Below are positions 37,525 through 46,266 of a DNA stretch of 64,000 nt, in pieces. Origin of the DNA: Arcobacter sp. F155. Its GTDB lineage: Bacteria > Campylobacterota > Campylobacteria > Campylobacterales > Arcobacteraceae. A model generated the notes under the pieces. The model did no database searches. It was not told the DNA's origin and saw only the letters and a list, made by a program, of their open reading frames with translations. Both the position numbers and the translations under genes were made by a program. Where the stretch lies: NCBI RefSeq assembly GCF_004116455.1, contig NZ_PDJU01000012.1, positions 1 to 64,000 of the forward strand. The letters run 5' to 3'. Each line of letters opens with the position of its first letter. Within the stretch, counting starts at the first letter, position 1.

Positions 37525-38136
37525 TTATTTAATATTCATAAAATTTTTAAGTATTTTTAATCCATTATCGTGTGATTTTTCTGGATGTGGTTGAAAACCA
37601 TAGATGTTCTCTTTATGTACAGCACTTACAAAATCATATCCATACTCTGTAGTTCCAATTACATTTTTAGAATCCGTAACTGCATGGTATGAGTGTACAA
37701 AATATAGATATGGATTTGTTAATCCTTCAAATAGTGTGTGCTCATTTGAAGTTTTAATTACATTCCAACCCATATGAGGAACTTTTGTATCTTCGTGCAT
37801 TTTTGATTTATCAAATTTAACAACTTTTCCATCTACTAAACCTAAACCTTCATGTGCTCCAAACTCTTCTGAGCTTTCAAAAAGAAGTTGCATACCAAGG
37901 CAAATACCAATCATTGGTTTTCCACTTTTAGCAAATTCGTAAATTGCTTCTTTCATTCCAGTTTGATTAAGATGTTCCATTGCATCACCAAAAGCACCAA
38001 CTCCTGGTAAAATGATTCTATCAAAGTTTTTTAATTCATTAGGGTCTTTTACAAAAGAAGCTTTAGCATCAATTAAATGACATGCATTGTAAACTGAAGC
38101 AAGATTTCCCATATTGTAGTCAATGATTCCAACCAA
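37525..38136 (-). CDS. hisH: imidazole glycerol phosphate synthase, glutamine amidotransferase subunit
   Basis: HisH supplies ammonia to HisF in histidine and AICAR formation. The 203-residue class I amidotransferase shows IIDYNMGNLASV, LPGVGAFGDAM, the nucleophile Cys in GKPMIGICLGMQLLFESS near residue 80, and the His/Glu pair in GFQPHPEKS near residue 185. hisF is absent here. It is 30 nt downstream of the ComF-type gene and 127 nt upstream of hisA. Confidence 0.96.
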   Translation of the reverse strand: MVGIIDYNMGNLASVYNACHLIDAKASFVKDPNELKNFDRIILPGVGAFGDAMEHLNQTGMKEAIYEFAKSGKPMIGICLGMQLLFESSEEFGAHEGLGLVDGKVVKFDKSKMHEDTKVPHMGWNVIKTSNEHTLFEGLTNPYLYFVHSYHAVTDSKNVIGTTEYGYDFVSAVHKENIYGFQPHPEKSHDNGLKILKNFMNIK

Positions 38137-38166
38137 AATTATATCCTTTAAAAAAATGAGATTATA

Positions 38167-38736
38167 CTAAATTTTTGCATCAGCTAGGGTTAAGCAGAAG
38201 AGAACTTGGTTATTTTTTTCTTCACAAGCTTTTTTAGCTTCAAGGATAGTTGTTCCAGTTGTTATTAAATCATCCACCAAAATAATACTCTTATTTGACA
38301 CTTTAATATCAAATTTTCTTTTGTTCTTTTTTCTAAACTCTAAATCTTTTCCTGCGTATTTGACTATATTTGTAGCTTTACATTTTCCATAAAGAGGTTT
38401 TATGTATTTTGATTTTAGATGTTTTGATAAAATAGCAGTTTGGGAGAACTCATGTCTAGTATGTTCATCTATTCCTATAGAGTAAACCAATTGCTTAAAT
38501 TCAAAATTTTGTGCAAATTTTTTAAATGATAGTTTTCCTAAAGTATTAAATACTCTATCTCCATGAAAATAGTATTTTGAAGTTAAAAACTCTTCAATTT
38601 CTGTAAAAGAGTAAAAGGAATAGTTATAAAAACCATCTGCTAGTTCTCTTTTATGAAAAGAGGGCGTTAATAGCTTCTCTTGACAAGTTTTACATATAAT
38701 ATTTAGACTAAAGGTTTCACAAGATAAACATTTCAT
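38167..38736 (-). CDS. ComF-family phosphoribosyltransferase-like protein
   Basis: A 189-residue protein with an N-terminal CxxC pair (CLSC, then CKTC at about 3-18) and a C-terminal PRTase fold with the PRPP loop IILVDDLITTGTTI near residue 150. This is the layout of ComF, which in naturally transformable bacteria assists single-stranded DNA uptake, but the family is also kept in non-competent species. It is upstream of hisH with 30 nt between them and divergent from arsR. Confidence 0.85.
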   Translation of the reverse strand: MKCLSCETFSLNIICKTCQEKLLTPSFHKRELADGFYNYSFYSFTEIEEFLTSKYYFHGDRVFNTLGKLSFKKFAQNFEFKQLVYSIGIDEHTRHEFSQTAILSKHLKSKYIKPLYGKCKATNIVKYAGKDLEFRKKNKRKFDIKVSNKSIILVDDLITTGTTILEAKKACEEKNNQVLFCLTLADAKI

Positions 38737-38793
38737 AATAATTTATATTATTAGTATTTGGTTTATAAACTAATAAAGTTTTAAGTTTATATA

Positions 38794-38817
38794 ACATATG
38801 ATTACTTATTCATATGT
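38794..38817 (+). promoter_or_regulatory. ArsR/SmtB-type operator
   Basis: A perfect dyad: ACATATGA (38794-38801), 8 nt, TCATATGT (38810-38817). ArsR/SmtB metal sensors recognise this ATATGA..TCATAT pattern. It lies 19 nt before the regulator ATG and would block its promoter until metal binds. Confidence 0.82.
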
Positions 38818-38836
38818 ACATATAAAGGATTTTATA

Positions 38837-39178
38837 ATGAGTAATGAGTGTTGTGACCATTCAAATGAAGTAAAAAAAGTAAAAGAAACATTGATTAATG
38901 AAGAGACTTTATACGATGTTGCAGAGCTTTTTAAAGCTTTTGCAGATACAACAAGAATAAAAATTATCTCAGTATTAAAAGAAGAAGAGTTATGTGTTGG
39001 AGCTATAAGTGAACTTATAAATGTAAGTCAGTCTGCTGTTTCTCACCAATTAAGAGTATTAAAAAATTCAAAAATTGTTAAACCAAGACGTGAGGGAAAG
39101 CAAATGTATTATTCACTTGATGATGAGCACATTAAAAAAATCTATGATATGGGATTAGAACATATCATAAAAGGCTAA
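38837..39178 (+). CDS. ArsR/SmtB-family metal-sensing repressor
   Basis: A 113-residue winged-helix regulator. Recognition helix region: SELINVSQSAVSHQLRVLKN (residues about 58-77). Possible metal ligands are C5-C6-D7-H8 at the N-terminus, C53 in ELCVGAI, and in the last helix D96-x-H98 with H109; the fourth SmtB ligand (Glu) is replaced by K112. The second Cys of the CadC/ArsR CVC motif is missing, so sensing is probably by the alpha-5 (zinc) site or the N-terminal Cys pair. The ATG at 38837 is used because AAAGGA precedes it and the upstream in-frame ATG at 38798 lies inside the operator. Confidence 0.88.
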   Translation: MSNECCDHSNEVKKVKETLINEETLYDVAELFKAFADTTRIKIISVLKEEELCVGAISELINVSQSAVSHQLRVLKNSKIVKPRREGKQMYYSLDDEHIKKIYDMGLEHIIKG

Positions 39179-39190
39179 GAGGAATAATCT

Positions 39191-41398
39191 ATGCAAAAAG
39201 TTAAATTACAAAATTTAGATTGTGCAAATTGTGCAGGAAAAATAGAAAAAAGATTAAACGAATTAGAAGAATTATCAAATGTAAGACTAAACTTCTCAAC
39301 ATCAACATTAAGTTTTGAACAAAATACAGAAGATAATTTATTAGACAAGATTGAAAAAGAGATTCAAAATATTGAAAGAGAAGTATTTATTGTAAAAGAT
39401 GGAACTAAAGGTCAAAGAACTTTTTGGCAATTACTTGACAAAAAACTTTTAGCTATAACAGTTGTTTCGATTGTATTAACATATATTTCATATAACTATA
39501 TTCAAAATGATGTTTTACAATTAGCTGTTTATCTAATAGCATACTTTTTAGTTGGATGGGATGTTTTATATAAGGCAGGAAAAAATCTACTAGGTGGAAA
39601 ACTATTTGATGAACACTTTTTAATGTCCATTGCAACTATTGGTGCATTTGGGCTAGGAGAGTATGTTGAAGGTATTGCTGTAATGATTTTCTACCAAGTA
39701 GGTGAGATGTTCCAAGGTGTTGCAGTTAATAATTCAAGAAATAGTATTAATGCTCTAATAGATATAAAGCCAGAGTTTGCAAATGTTAAAGAGGCTGAAA
39801 AAGTAGTTCAAAAATCTCCTGATGAAGTTAAAATAGGTGATACTATATTAGTAAAAGTAGGGGAAAAAGTTCCAGTTGATGGAGTACTTTTAGATAGCTC
39901 TTGCTCTTTTGATACAAGCGCTATTACAGGAGAGTTTAAACCTAAAACTATAAAACAAGATGATGAAGTACTAAGTGGTTTTATCAATCTTTCAAACGCT
40001 ACTTATGTAAAGGTGCAATCTTTATATAAAGACTCTACTGTTGCAAAGATCATTGAGATGATTGAAGGAGCAAGTTCTAAAAAAGCAAAAGCAGAAAAGT
40101 TTATTACAAAATTTGCTTCAAGATATACTCCTATTGTAGTAATACTTGCTGTGATGTTAGCCCTAATTCCTCCTATGATTATAGAAGGGGCTTTATACTC
40201 TGATTGGATTGAAAGAGCATTGGTATTTTTAGTTATATCTTGTCCTTGTGCTTTAGTTGTATCTATTCCTCTGTCATTTTTCTCTGCAATTGGAGCAGTA
40301 TCAAAAAGAGGTGTTTTAGTTAAAGGTGCAAACTATATAGAGAAACTAACAGAGATAGAAAATATTATCTTTGATAAAACAGGAACACTTACTCATGGTG
40401 TATTTGAAGTAACAAAAGTAAAAGCCTTTGGTATGGATGAAAATGAGCTTTTAAAAGTTGCTACATATGCTGAGAGTTTTTCAACTCATCCAATTGCAAA
40501 ATCAATAGTCTCTTCATATGGCAAAGAGATTGATTCAAAAGCAATAGCTTTACATGAAGAGTTAAGTGGTTTAGGAATAAAAGCACAAATAGACTCAAAA
40601 GAGGTTTTAGTAGGAAATGATAGGTTACTAGAAAAGTTTGGAGTAAAAGTAGATGAAAATATTGAAGAAGAATTAAATGTAGTATTTATTTCTATTAACT
40701 CACAATTTGCAGGATATATTGTAGTAAGTGATATTATAAAAGTAGAAGCAAAAGAAGTAATATCTGAACTTAAAAACTTAGGTATTGAAAAAACATATAT
40801 GCTTACAGGAGATAAAAAAGAGGTTGCTTTAAATGTAGCAAACTCTTTAGGAATTGATGAAGTTAAATATGAACTTCTACCACAAGATAAGTTATCAAAT
40901 TTTGAAATTATAAAAAAAGATACAAATAAGGTCACTGCTTTTGTGGGAGATGGTATCAATGATGCTCCAACACTTGCTAACTCTGATGTAGGTTTTGCTA
41001 TGGGTGGAGTTGGTAGTGATATTGCTGTTAAATCTGCTGATGTTGTAATTTTAAATGATAATATCAAATCAATAAGTGATGCAATTAAGATTGCGAAGAA
41101 AACAAAGGTAATTGTATATCAAAATATTGTATTTATCATGGCTATTAAAGTTGCATTTTTAGTTCTTGGAGCTGGAGCTATGATTAGTATGAAAGAGGCA
41201 ATTTTTGCTGATGTTGGAGTTGCATTATTAGCAATTTTCAATTCAATGAGAATACTTAGAACTATAAAAGATAAACCAAAAGAATCAGTGTGTGAAGATA
41301 ACTCTTGTAGTGATAATAGTTGTTCTACTGAAATAAAGAGTGAGAAGAAGAAAGAAGAGACTACAAGTTGTTGTAGTGGAAATTCTTGTTGTTCTTAG
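39191..41398 (+). CDS. zntA: Zn/Cd/Pb-exporting P-type ATPase
   Basis: A 735-residue P1B ATPase expelling divalent soft metals. It has an N-terminal metal-binding domain with LDCANCAGKIE (residues about 9-19), about eight TM helices, the membrane CPC site S350-C351-P-C353 (Zn/Cd/Pb and Cu classes), D395-K-T-G-T phosphorylation site, STHPIAKS, and GDGINDAPTL. The tail is rich in Cys (CEDNSCSDNSC, then SCCSGNSCCS), likely a regulatory metal clamp. It is 12 nt after the ArsR gene and thus under its control. The CadA/ZntA group fits best; exact metal is unproved. Confidence 0.9.
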   Translation: MQKVKLQNLDCANCAGKIEKRLNELEELSNVRLNFSTSTLSFEQNTEDNLLDKIEKEIQNIEREVFIVKDGTKGQRTFWQLLDKKLLAITVVSIVLTYISYNYIQNDVLQLAVYLIAYFLVGWDVLYKAGKNLLGGKLFDEHFLMSIATIGAFGLGEYVEGIAVMIFYQVGEMFQGVAVNNSRNSINALIDIKPEFANVKEAEKVVQKSPDEVKIGDTILVKVGEKVPVDGVLLDSSCSFDTSAITGEFKPKTIKQDDEVLSGFINLSNATYVKVQSLYKDSTVAKIIEMIEGASSKKAKAEKFITKFASRYTPIVVILAVMLALIPPMIIEGALYSDWIERALVFLVISCPCALVVSIPLSFFSAIGAVSKRGVLVKGANYIEKLTEIENIIFDKTGTLTHGVFEVTKVKAFGMDENELLKVATYAESFSTHPIAKSIVSSYGKEIDSKAIALHEELSGLGIKAQIDSKEVLVGNDRLLEKFGVKVDENIEEELNVVFISINSQFAGYIVVSDIIKVEAKEVISELKNLGIEKTYMLTGDKKEVALNVANSLGIDEVKYELLPQDKLSNFEIIKKDTNKVTAFVGDGINDAPTLANSDVGFAMGGVGSDIAVKSADVVILNDNIKSISDAIKIAKKTKVIVYQNIVFIMAIKVAFLVLGAGAMISMKEAIFADVGVALLAIFNSMRILRTIKDKPKESVCEDNSCSDNSCSTEIKSEKKKEETTSCCSGNSCCS

Positions 41399-41401
41399 TA
41401 T

Positions 41402-41425
41402 GATACTTTTTTTATAAAAAGTATC
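41402..41425 (+). terminator. hairpin after the P-type ATPase gene
   Basis: GATACTTTTT (41402-41411), TTAT, AAAAAGTATC (41416-41425). Ten A/T-rich pairs without a following T-run. The following 190 nt hold two smaller dyads (AGCGT/ACGCT and AGCC/GGCT) and nothing else that I can name. Confidence 0.45.
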
Positions 41426-41618
41426 GCAAAAAAGCGTGAGCAGGGATAAAAATGACGCTATAAAAATTTTAAAATACAGAAATTAAAAAACTCAGCCTAA
41501 AGGCTTCAAACAGTTTTAATTTCTTATATATTTTATGCATTTTTAATTAACGCTATTTTTAAATGCTCACAATGAAATAATCCAAACTTTTGTTATAATA
41601 TTTTAAAAAGGAATATTA

Positions 41619-42026
41619 ATGCCAGATATAGGAAGTGTTTCAGCTGCAATTGCAACAATTAAAACATCAATTGATATTGCAAAAGTTATAAAAGATAGTA
41701 ATAACTCTCTAGATGAAGCAGAAAGAAAATTAAAAATTGCAGATTTAATAAGTTCTTTGGCAGATGTAAAAATTGAATTAGCAGAAGTTCAAGATTTATT
41801 AAGAGATAAAGATAGTGAAATTAGAGATTTAAAAGAAAAAATAAATGAAAAAGAGTCTTTAATTTTTGATGGAAAATTTTATTGGAAAGATGGAGATAAA
41901 GTTCCATTTTGTACAGTTTGTAAAGAAAAAGAAGAAAAGTATCATCATTTAACATATGTTAAAAATAATAGTTGGGGACAAGAATTACATTATTGTAAAA
42001 TTTGTAACTCAAAATACTATGGCTAA
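41619..42026 (+). CDS. small coiled-coil/zinc-ribbon protein, unknown
   Basis: A 135-residue protein that I do not recognise by name. Residues 1-30 are Ala/Ser/Ile-rich; 30-85 form a strongly charged coiled coil (LRDKDSEIRDLKEKINEKES); 86-135 form a zinc ribbon with C-T-V-C and C-K-I-C about 30 residues apart, plus two His. AAAAAGGA precedes the ATG. It stands alone between the metal ATPase and lepA. Similar stand-alone proteins occur in phages and diverse bacteria, so acquisition by transfer is possible. Confidence 0.7.
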   Translation: MPDIGSVSAAIATIKTSIDIAKVIKDSNNSLDEAERKLKIADLISSLADVKIELAEVQDLLRDKDSEIRDLKEKINEKESLIFDGKFYWKDGDKVPFCTVCKEKEEKYHHLTYVKNNSWGQELHYCKICNSKYYG

Positions 42027-42054
42027 AATTTAAGATTTTATGTAGATTTAAGGC

Positions 42055-42116
42055 GAAGAGGGTTGTTGAGTATAGAAGCTTAGTAAACTAAGTGACTATA
42101 CGAAACGTTCCTCTTC
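42055..42116. repeat. symmetric long imperfect hairpin
   Basis: Nested arms GAAGAGG/CCTCTTC, GTATAG/CTATAC and CTTAG/CTAAG around a TAAA loop are separated by equal internal loops of 8/8 and 3/3 nt. A second hairpin (AACGCA-GAAGA-TGCGTT, 42117-42133) abuts it. Both lie between convergent genes and may terminate both. The regular symmetry is also typical of mobile intergenic palindromes. Confidence 0.6.
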
Positions 42117-42138
42117 AACGCAGAAGATGCGTTAAATA

Positions 42139-43926
42139 TTAGATTTTAAGAACTGCCATGAAAGCCTCTTGCGGTACATTCACTTTACCAATAGCTTTCA
42201 TTCTTTTCTTACCAGCTTTTTGTTTCTCTAAAAGCTTTCTTTTTCTTGTAATATCACCACCATAACATTTAGCAGTAACATTTTTACCTGTAGACTTAAC
42301 AGTTTCTCTTGCAATAATATTTGAACCAATAGAAGCTTGTACAGCTACTTCAAATAGTTGTCTAGGAATTAATTCTTTAAGTGCTTTAATAAACTCTCTA
42401 CCTTTTGATAATGCTTTGTTTTCAGGTACAATAATTGATAGTGCATCAACAACTTCACCCGCAACTTTAATATCAAGTTTTTGTAAAACACCTGGTCTAA
42501 ATCCAACTGGTTCATAATCAAATGAAGCATAACCTTTTGTAGTAGATTTTAATTTATCATAAAAATCCATTACAATTTCATTCATAGGAATATCATACTC
42601 TAGTAAAACTCTTTTTCCAAGATAGTCCATTTTATTTTGGATACCTCTTTTGTCATTTAGAAGTTTAATAACATTTCCTAAGAACTCATCAGGAACTAAA
42701 ATTGTAGCCTTTACGTATGGTTCAAAAATAGTATCAATATTATTTGGTTCAGGAAGTTCAGATGGATTTTGAATTTCAATTCTTTCTCCATCATTTTTAA
42801 GTACTTCATATACAACTGTTGGTGCAGTTGCAATTAAGTCTAATCCAAACTCTCTTTCTAGTCTTTCTTTGATAACTTCCATATGAAGCATACCTAAGAA
42901 ACCAGCTCTAAATCCACTTCCAAGTGCAGCTGAAGATTCCGGTTCAAAAGAGATAGAAGAGTCATTTAGCTGAAGCTTAGTTAAGGCTTCTCTTAAGTCT
43001 TCAAACTTATCTGTTTCGATTGGGTAAAGTCCTGCAAATACAAATGGTTTTGCAGGTTCAAATCCATCAATAGCCTCAGCTGTTGGATTTTTTGCATCAG
43101 TCATTGTATCACCAACTGCAATTCCATCAAGAGTTTTAAGACCAAGAACTACAATACCAATTTCACCAGTTTTAATCTCTTTTGTCTTTTCTCTTTTTAG
43201 TGGATGAGGATACATTAAGTCTAAAACAGGGTGTTCAACTTTTGTATTCATCATTTTAAGAACTTGACCTTTTTGAATACTTCCTTCATAAACTCTTACA
43301 AGTGCTAACGCTCCAAGGTAGTTATCAAACCATGAATCATAAATAAGTGCTTTTGTTGGAGCATCTTCATCTCCTTGTGGAGCAGGTACTCTATCAACAA
43401 TTGAGTCAATTAAATCTTTTACTCCAACACCAGTTTTTGCAGAGATTAGGTTATGTTCTGTACAATCAAGACCAATAGCCTCTTCTGTTTCTTCTAAAAC
43501 TCTCATTGGGTCAGCACTTGGTAAATCGATTTTATTTACAACTGGTAAAAGCTCTAAGTCATTATCTAAAGCAATATATACGTTAGCAATAGTTTGAGCT
43601 TCAACACCTTGTGTAGAGTCAACAATAAGTAATGCACCTTCTGATGAAGCTAAAGATCTACTTACTTCATATGAAAAGTCAACGTGACCCGGAGTGTCAA
43701 TAAGATTTAAGACATACTCTTCGCCATCTTTGATATATTTTAATCTTACACTTTGAGCCTTAATAGTAATACCACGCTCTTGCTCAATATCCATAGTATC
43801 CATCATCTGTGAAGATAATTCTCTATCTGTAACAGCTCCACACTCTTGAATAATTCTATCAGCTAATGTAGATTTTCCATGGTCAATATGGGCAATAATA
43901 CTAAAGTTTCTAATATTTTTTTGCAA
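42139..43926 (-). CDS. lepA: elongation factor 4 (LepA)
   Basis: LepA/EF4 is a ribosomal GTPase affecting translocation and initiation. The 595-residue protein has G1 [14 protein letters not shown]2 [10 protein letters not shown]3 DTPGHVDF, G4 [10 protein letters not shown] and the unique C-terminal domain ending [15 protein letters not shown] and [19 protein letters not shown]. It is complete and ordinary. It is monocistronic, with a gap on either side. Confidence 0.98.
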   Translation of the reverse strand: MQKNIRNFSIIAHIDHGKSTLADRIIQECGAVTDRELSSQMMDTMDIEQERGITIKAQSVRLKYIKDGEEYVLNLIDTPGHVDFSYEVSRSLASSEGALLIVDSTQGVEAQTIANVYIALDNDLELLPVVNKIDLPSADPMRVLEETEEAIGLDCTEHNLISAKTGVGVKDLIDSIVDRVPAPQGDEDAPTKALIYDSWFDNYLGALALVRVYEGSIQKGQVLKMMNTKVEHPVLDLMYPHPLKREKTKEIKTGEIGIVVLGLKTLDGIAVGDTMTDAKNPTAEAIDGFEPAKPFVFAGLYPIETDKFEDLREALTKLQLNDSSISFEPESSAALGSGFRAGFLGMLHMEVIKERLEREFGLDLIATAPTVVYEVLKNDGERIEIQNPSELPEPNNIDTIFEPYVKATILVPDEFLGNVIKLLNDKRGIQNKMDYLGKRVLLEYDIPMNEIVMDFYDKLKSTTKGYASFDYEPVGFRPGVLQKLDIKVAGEVVDALSIIVPENKALSKGREFIKALKELIPRQLFEVAVQASIGSNIIARETVKSTGKNVTAKCYGGDITRKRKLLEKQKAGKKRMKAIGKVNVPQEAFMAVLKI

Positions 43927-44024
43927 AATTAAATTCCTGTAATTGAAGTATTTATATATTAAATTTCGCGATTATATCTAAAGTTTTGTTAGTTACTAGT
44001 TAAGTTTTTGATTTAGTGAGGTAA

Positions 44025-44048
44025 AGTACAGGAAGATTCCTGTACTTA
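44025..44048 (-). terminator. terminator of the CadF-like gene
   Basis: AAGTACAGG (44025-44033), AAGATT, CCTGTACTT (44040-44048); on the minus strand TTACC follows. It is 12 nt after the stop. Confidence 0.6.
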
Positions 44049-44059
44049 AGTGTTAAGAA

Positions 44060-45073
44060 TTATCTGTAAATAGAACCTTCAACTCTTCTGTTTTCAGCTC
44101 TACCTTCTCTTGTTTCATTTGTTGCTTTAGGTTTAGACTCACCATATCCTGTTGAGTTAAGTCTTGATTTATCAATACCTTTTTCCTCTAAAGCTTTAAC
44201 TGCAGCTGCAGCTCTTCTTTCAGATAGGTCTTGGTTATATTTTTCAGTACCTACTGAATCTGTATGTGCTTCAATTTTTCCTTTTACAGAAGGGAATTTT
44301 TTCATGAAGTCAGCAAATTTTGTGATTTTTGAATCGTACTCATTGTTAATTCTTGCACTATCAAAATCAAAGTTGATGTTTAGGTTTACTTTTAAAGAAC
44401 ATCCATTTTGGTCAACGATATCACTTTTTGGAGTATCTGGACATTTATCTTTAATATCAGGAACACCATCACCATCAGTATCTGCTAATTTTGCAATTGA
44501 AGGTTTTGGTTGAACTTGTGGCTCTTCTTTTGGAGCTGGAGCTGCTTTTTCACCAAATGGAATTGCTAAACCAACAGTATATACTAAGTTGTTATCTCTA
44601 TCGTTAGTATTAATTAAGTGTCTAATGTCAGTTTTTAATGCCATATCATTAGAGAATTCATATCTTAAACCAATACCATAGTTTCCAAATAAAGCAGTCT
44701 TGTTTCCAAGCTCTTCATTTTCAAAATGCTCTAAACCAAAACCAACTAATCCATATAAAGATGTATTATCTGTTAGTTCATAGTTTTTTACAAAGTTTGT
44801 AAATAGTCTTGTAATATCAGTATCTCTATCAATACCATCATAATCAACTTCTTCTAATGAAGTTAAAATACCTACTTCGATTTGGTCATAAACAGTATCA
44901 TCAAAGTTTACACCAAAACTTAAACCACCGATTGCATAATGATCGTCATCTAAGTTTAGATTTCCTTCAGCAACATTTCCACCAATCATTGGTGTAATCT
45001 CATATTTGTAATCACTGTTTGCCGCGAAAGCAAGTGATGCACATAAGGCTGCAGATAATATAATCTTTTTCAT
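44060..45073 (-). CDS. CadF-like OmpA-family outer membrane protein
   Basis: A 337-residue outer membrane protein. Signal peptide ending SLAFA; N-terminal eight-stranded barrel (about 20-175) opening YKYEITPMIGG; thrombospondin-3 style calcium repeat DTDGDGVPDIKDKCPDTP; C-terminal OmpA domain (about 230-337) with IEAHTDSVGTEKYNQDLSER binding peptidoglycan. The whole protein is very like Campylobacter CadF, a fibronectin-binding adhesin and OprF homologue. Function as an adhesin here is inference; anchoring of the outer membrane is certain by family. Confidence 0.88.
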   Translation of the reverse strand: MKKIILSAALCASLAFAANSDYKYEITPMIGGNVAEGNLNLDDDHYAIGGLSFGVNFDDTVYDQIEVGILTSLEEVDYDGIDRDTDITRLFTNFVKNYELTDNTSLYGLVGFGLEHFENEELGNKTALFGNYGIGLRYEFSNDMALKTDIRHLINTNDRDNNLVYTVGLAIPFGEKAAPAPKEEPQVQPKPSIAKLADTDGDGVPDIKDKCPDTPKSDIVDQNGCSLKVNLNINFDFDSARINNEYDSKITKFADFMKKFPSVKGKIEAHTDSVGTEKYNQDLSERRAAAAVKALEEKGIDKSRLNSTGYGESKPKATNETREGRAENRRVEGSIYR

Positions 45074-45151
45074 GTTATTTCCTTTTGTGTTTATTTACCA
45101 TCATAACTAAAAAGTAATTAATTTAGCTTTTAAATAATTATTTAGTTATAT

Positions 45152-46084
45152 CTAGTCAATAAAAATTGAGTTAACTGATTCGTTATGTGTAATTCTTCTA
45201 ATAGTCTCACCCATAATTTTAGCAGCACTTAAAACAGTGATTTTATCACTCTCTCCATGCATTGGAATTGTATCAGAGATAATTAACTCATCTAATGTTC
45301 CATTGTTAATTCTATCAAATGCAGGTCCTGAAAGTACACCATGCGTACAACAAGCCATAACTGAAGTTGCACCTTTTTTCTTTAATACTTCAGCAGCTTT
45401 TACTAAAGTACCAGCAGTATCAACCATATCATCTACTAAGATAACATCTTTACCTTCTACATCACCAATGATATTCATTACTTCAGCAACATTTGCTTTT
45501 TCTCTTTTTTTATCAACAATTACTAAGTCATATCCTAATTTATCAGCATATGATCTTGCTCTTGCAACTCCACCAATATCTGGACTTGCAATAATTGGGT
45601 TTTTAAGATTTTTGCTTCTTAAGTGGCTAACAAATAAAACAGAACCATATAAGTTATCAACTGGAATATTGAAGAACCCTTGAATTTGTGCAGCATGTAA
45701 ATCAATAGTAATCATTCTATCAATTCCAGCAGCTTCTAACATATCAGCAACTAACTTTGCAGAAATTGGAACTCTAGGAGCAGCTTTTCTATCTTGTCTA
45801 GCATATCCATAATATGGAATAACAGCAGAAATAGACGCAGCACTTGATCTTTTAAGTGCATCAATCATAATTAAAAGTTCCATTAAGTGGTCATTTGTTG
45901 GAGCACATGTAGGTTGAACGATAAATACGTCTTGTCCTCTTACACTCTCTTTAATTTGCACAGAGATTTCACCATCACTGAATTTGTTTATAGAAGCTTC
46001 TCCAACTTCAACGTTTAGGTATTTCCCAACTTTTTTAGCAAATTCAGGGTTCGCAGTACCACTAAAAAGCTTATATTTTGACAT
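45152..46084 (-). CDS. prs: ribose-phosphate pyrophosphokinase
   Basis: Prs makes PRPP from ribose-5-phosphate and ATP for purine, pyrimidine, histidine and tryptophan synthesis. The 310-residue protein has FSDGEISVQI, VIPYYGYARQDRK near residue 95, DLHAAQIQGFF, and the PRPP loop VILVDDMVDTAGTL near residue 215. It is standard class I length. The hisA/hisH genes nearby use its product. Confidence 0.97.
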   Translation of the reverse strand: MSKYKLFSGTANPEFAKKVGKYLNVEVGEASINKFSDGEISVQIKESVRGQDVFIVQPTCAPTNDHLMELLIMIDALKRSSAASISAVIPYYGYARQDRKAAPRVPISAKLVADMLEAAGIDRMITIDLHAAQIQGFFNIPVDNLYGSVLFVSHLRSKNLKNPIIASPDIGGVARARSYADKLGYDLVIVDKKREKANVAEVMNIIGDVEGKDVILVDDMVDTAGTLVKAAEVLKKKGATSVMACCTHGVLSGPAFDRINNGTLDELIISDTIPMHGESDKITVLSAAKIMGETIRRITHNESVNSIFID

Positions 46085-46266
46085 TAGATTTTCCTTATGT
46101 GTAGTAAGTATTTAATTTCGTGATTTTAGCTAAATACTTCTTATATTGAATTTATATATAAAAGAATAAAAAATATATATTAGAAATGTCTAATAAATAT
46201 ACAAAAATAGTGTTTACAAATTTTATGGTTATATTACAATTGTTGCAACATATTTAAAGGAGATTT

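Noticed and set aside
41426-41618. Possible small RNA after the P-type ATPase gene (dyads AGCGT/ACGCT, AGCC/GGCT)
   Set aside because: The stems are only 4-5 bp and there is no promoter or terminator to define a unit.
42055-42116. Integron attC site
   Set aside because: The hairpin lacks the GTTRRRY/RYYYAAC core arrangement, and no integrase gene or cassette array is present.
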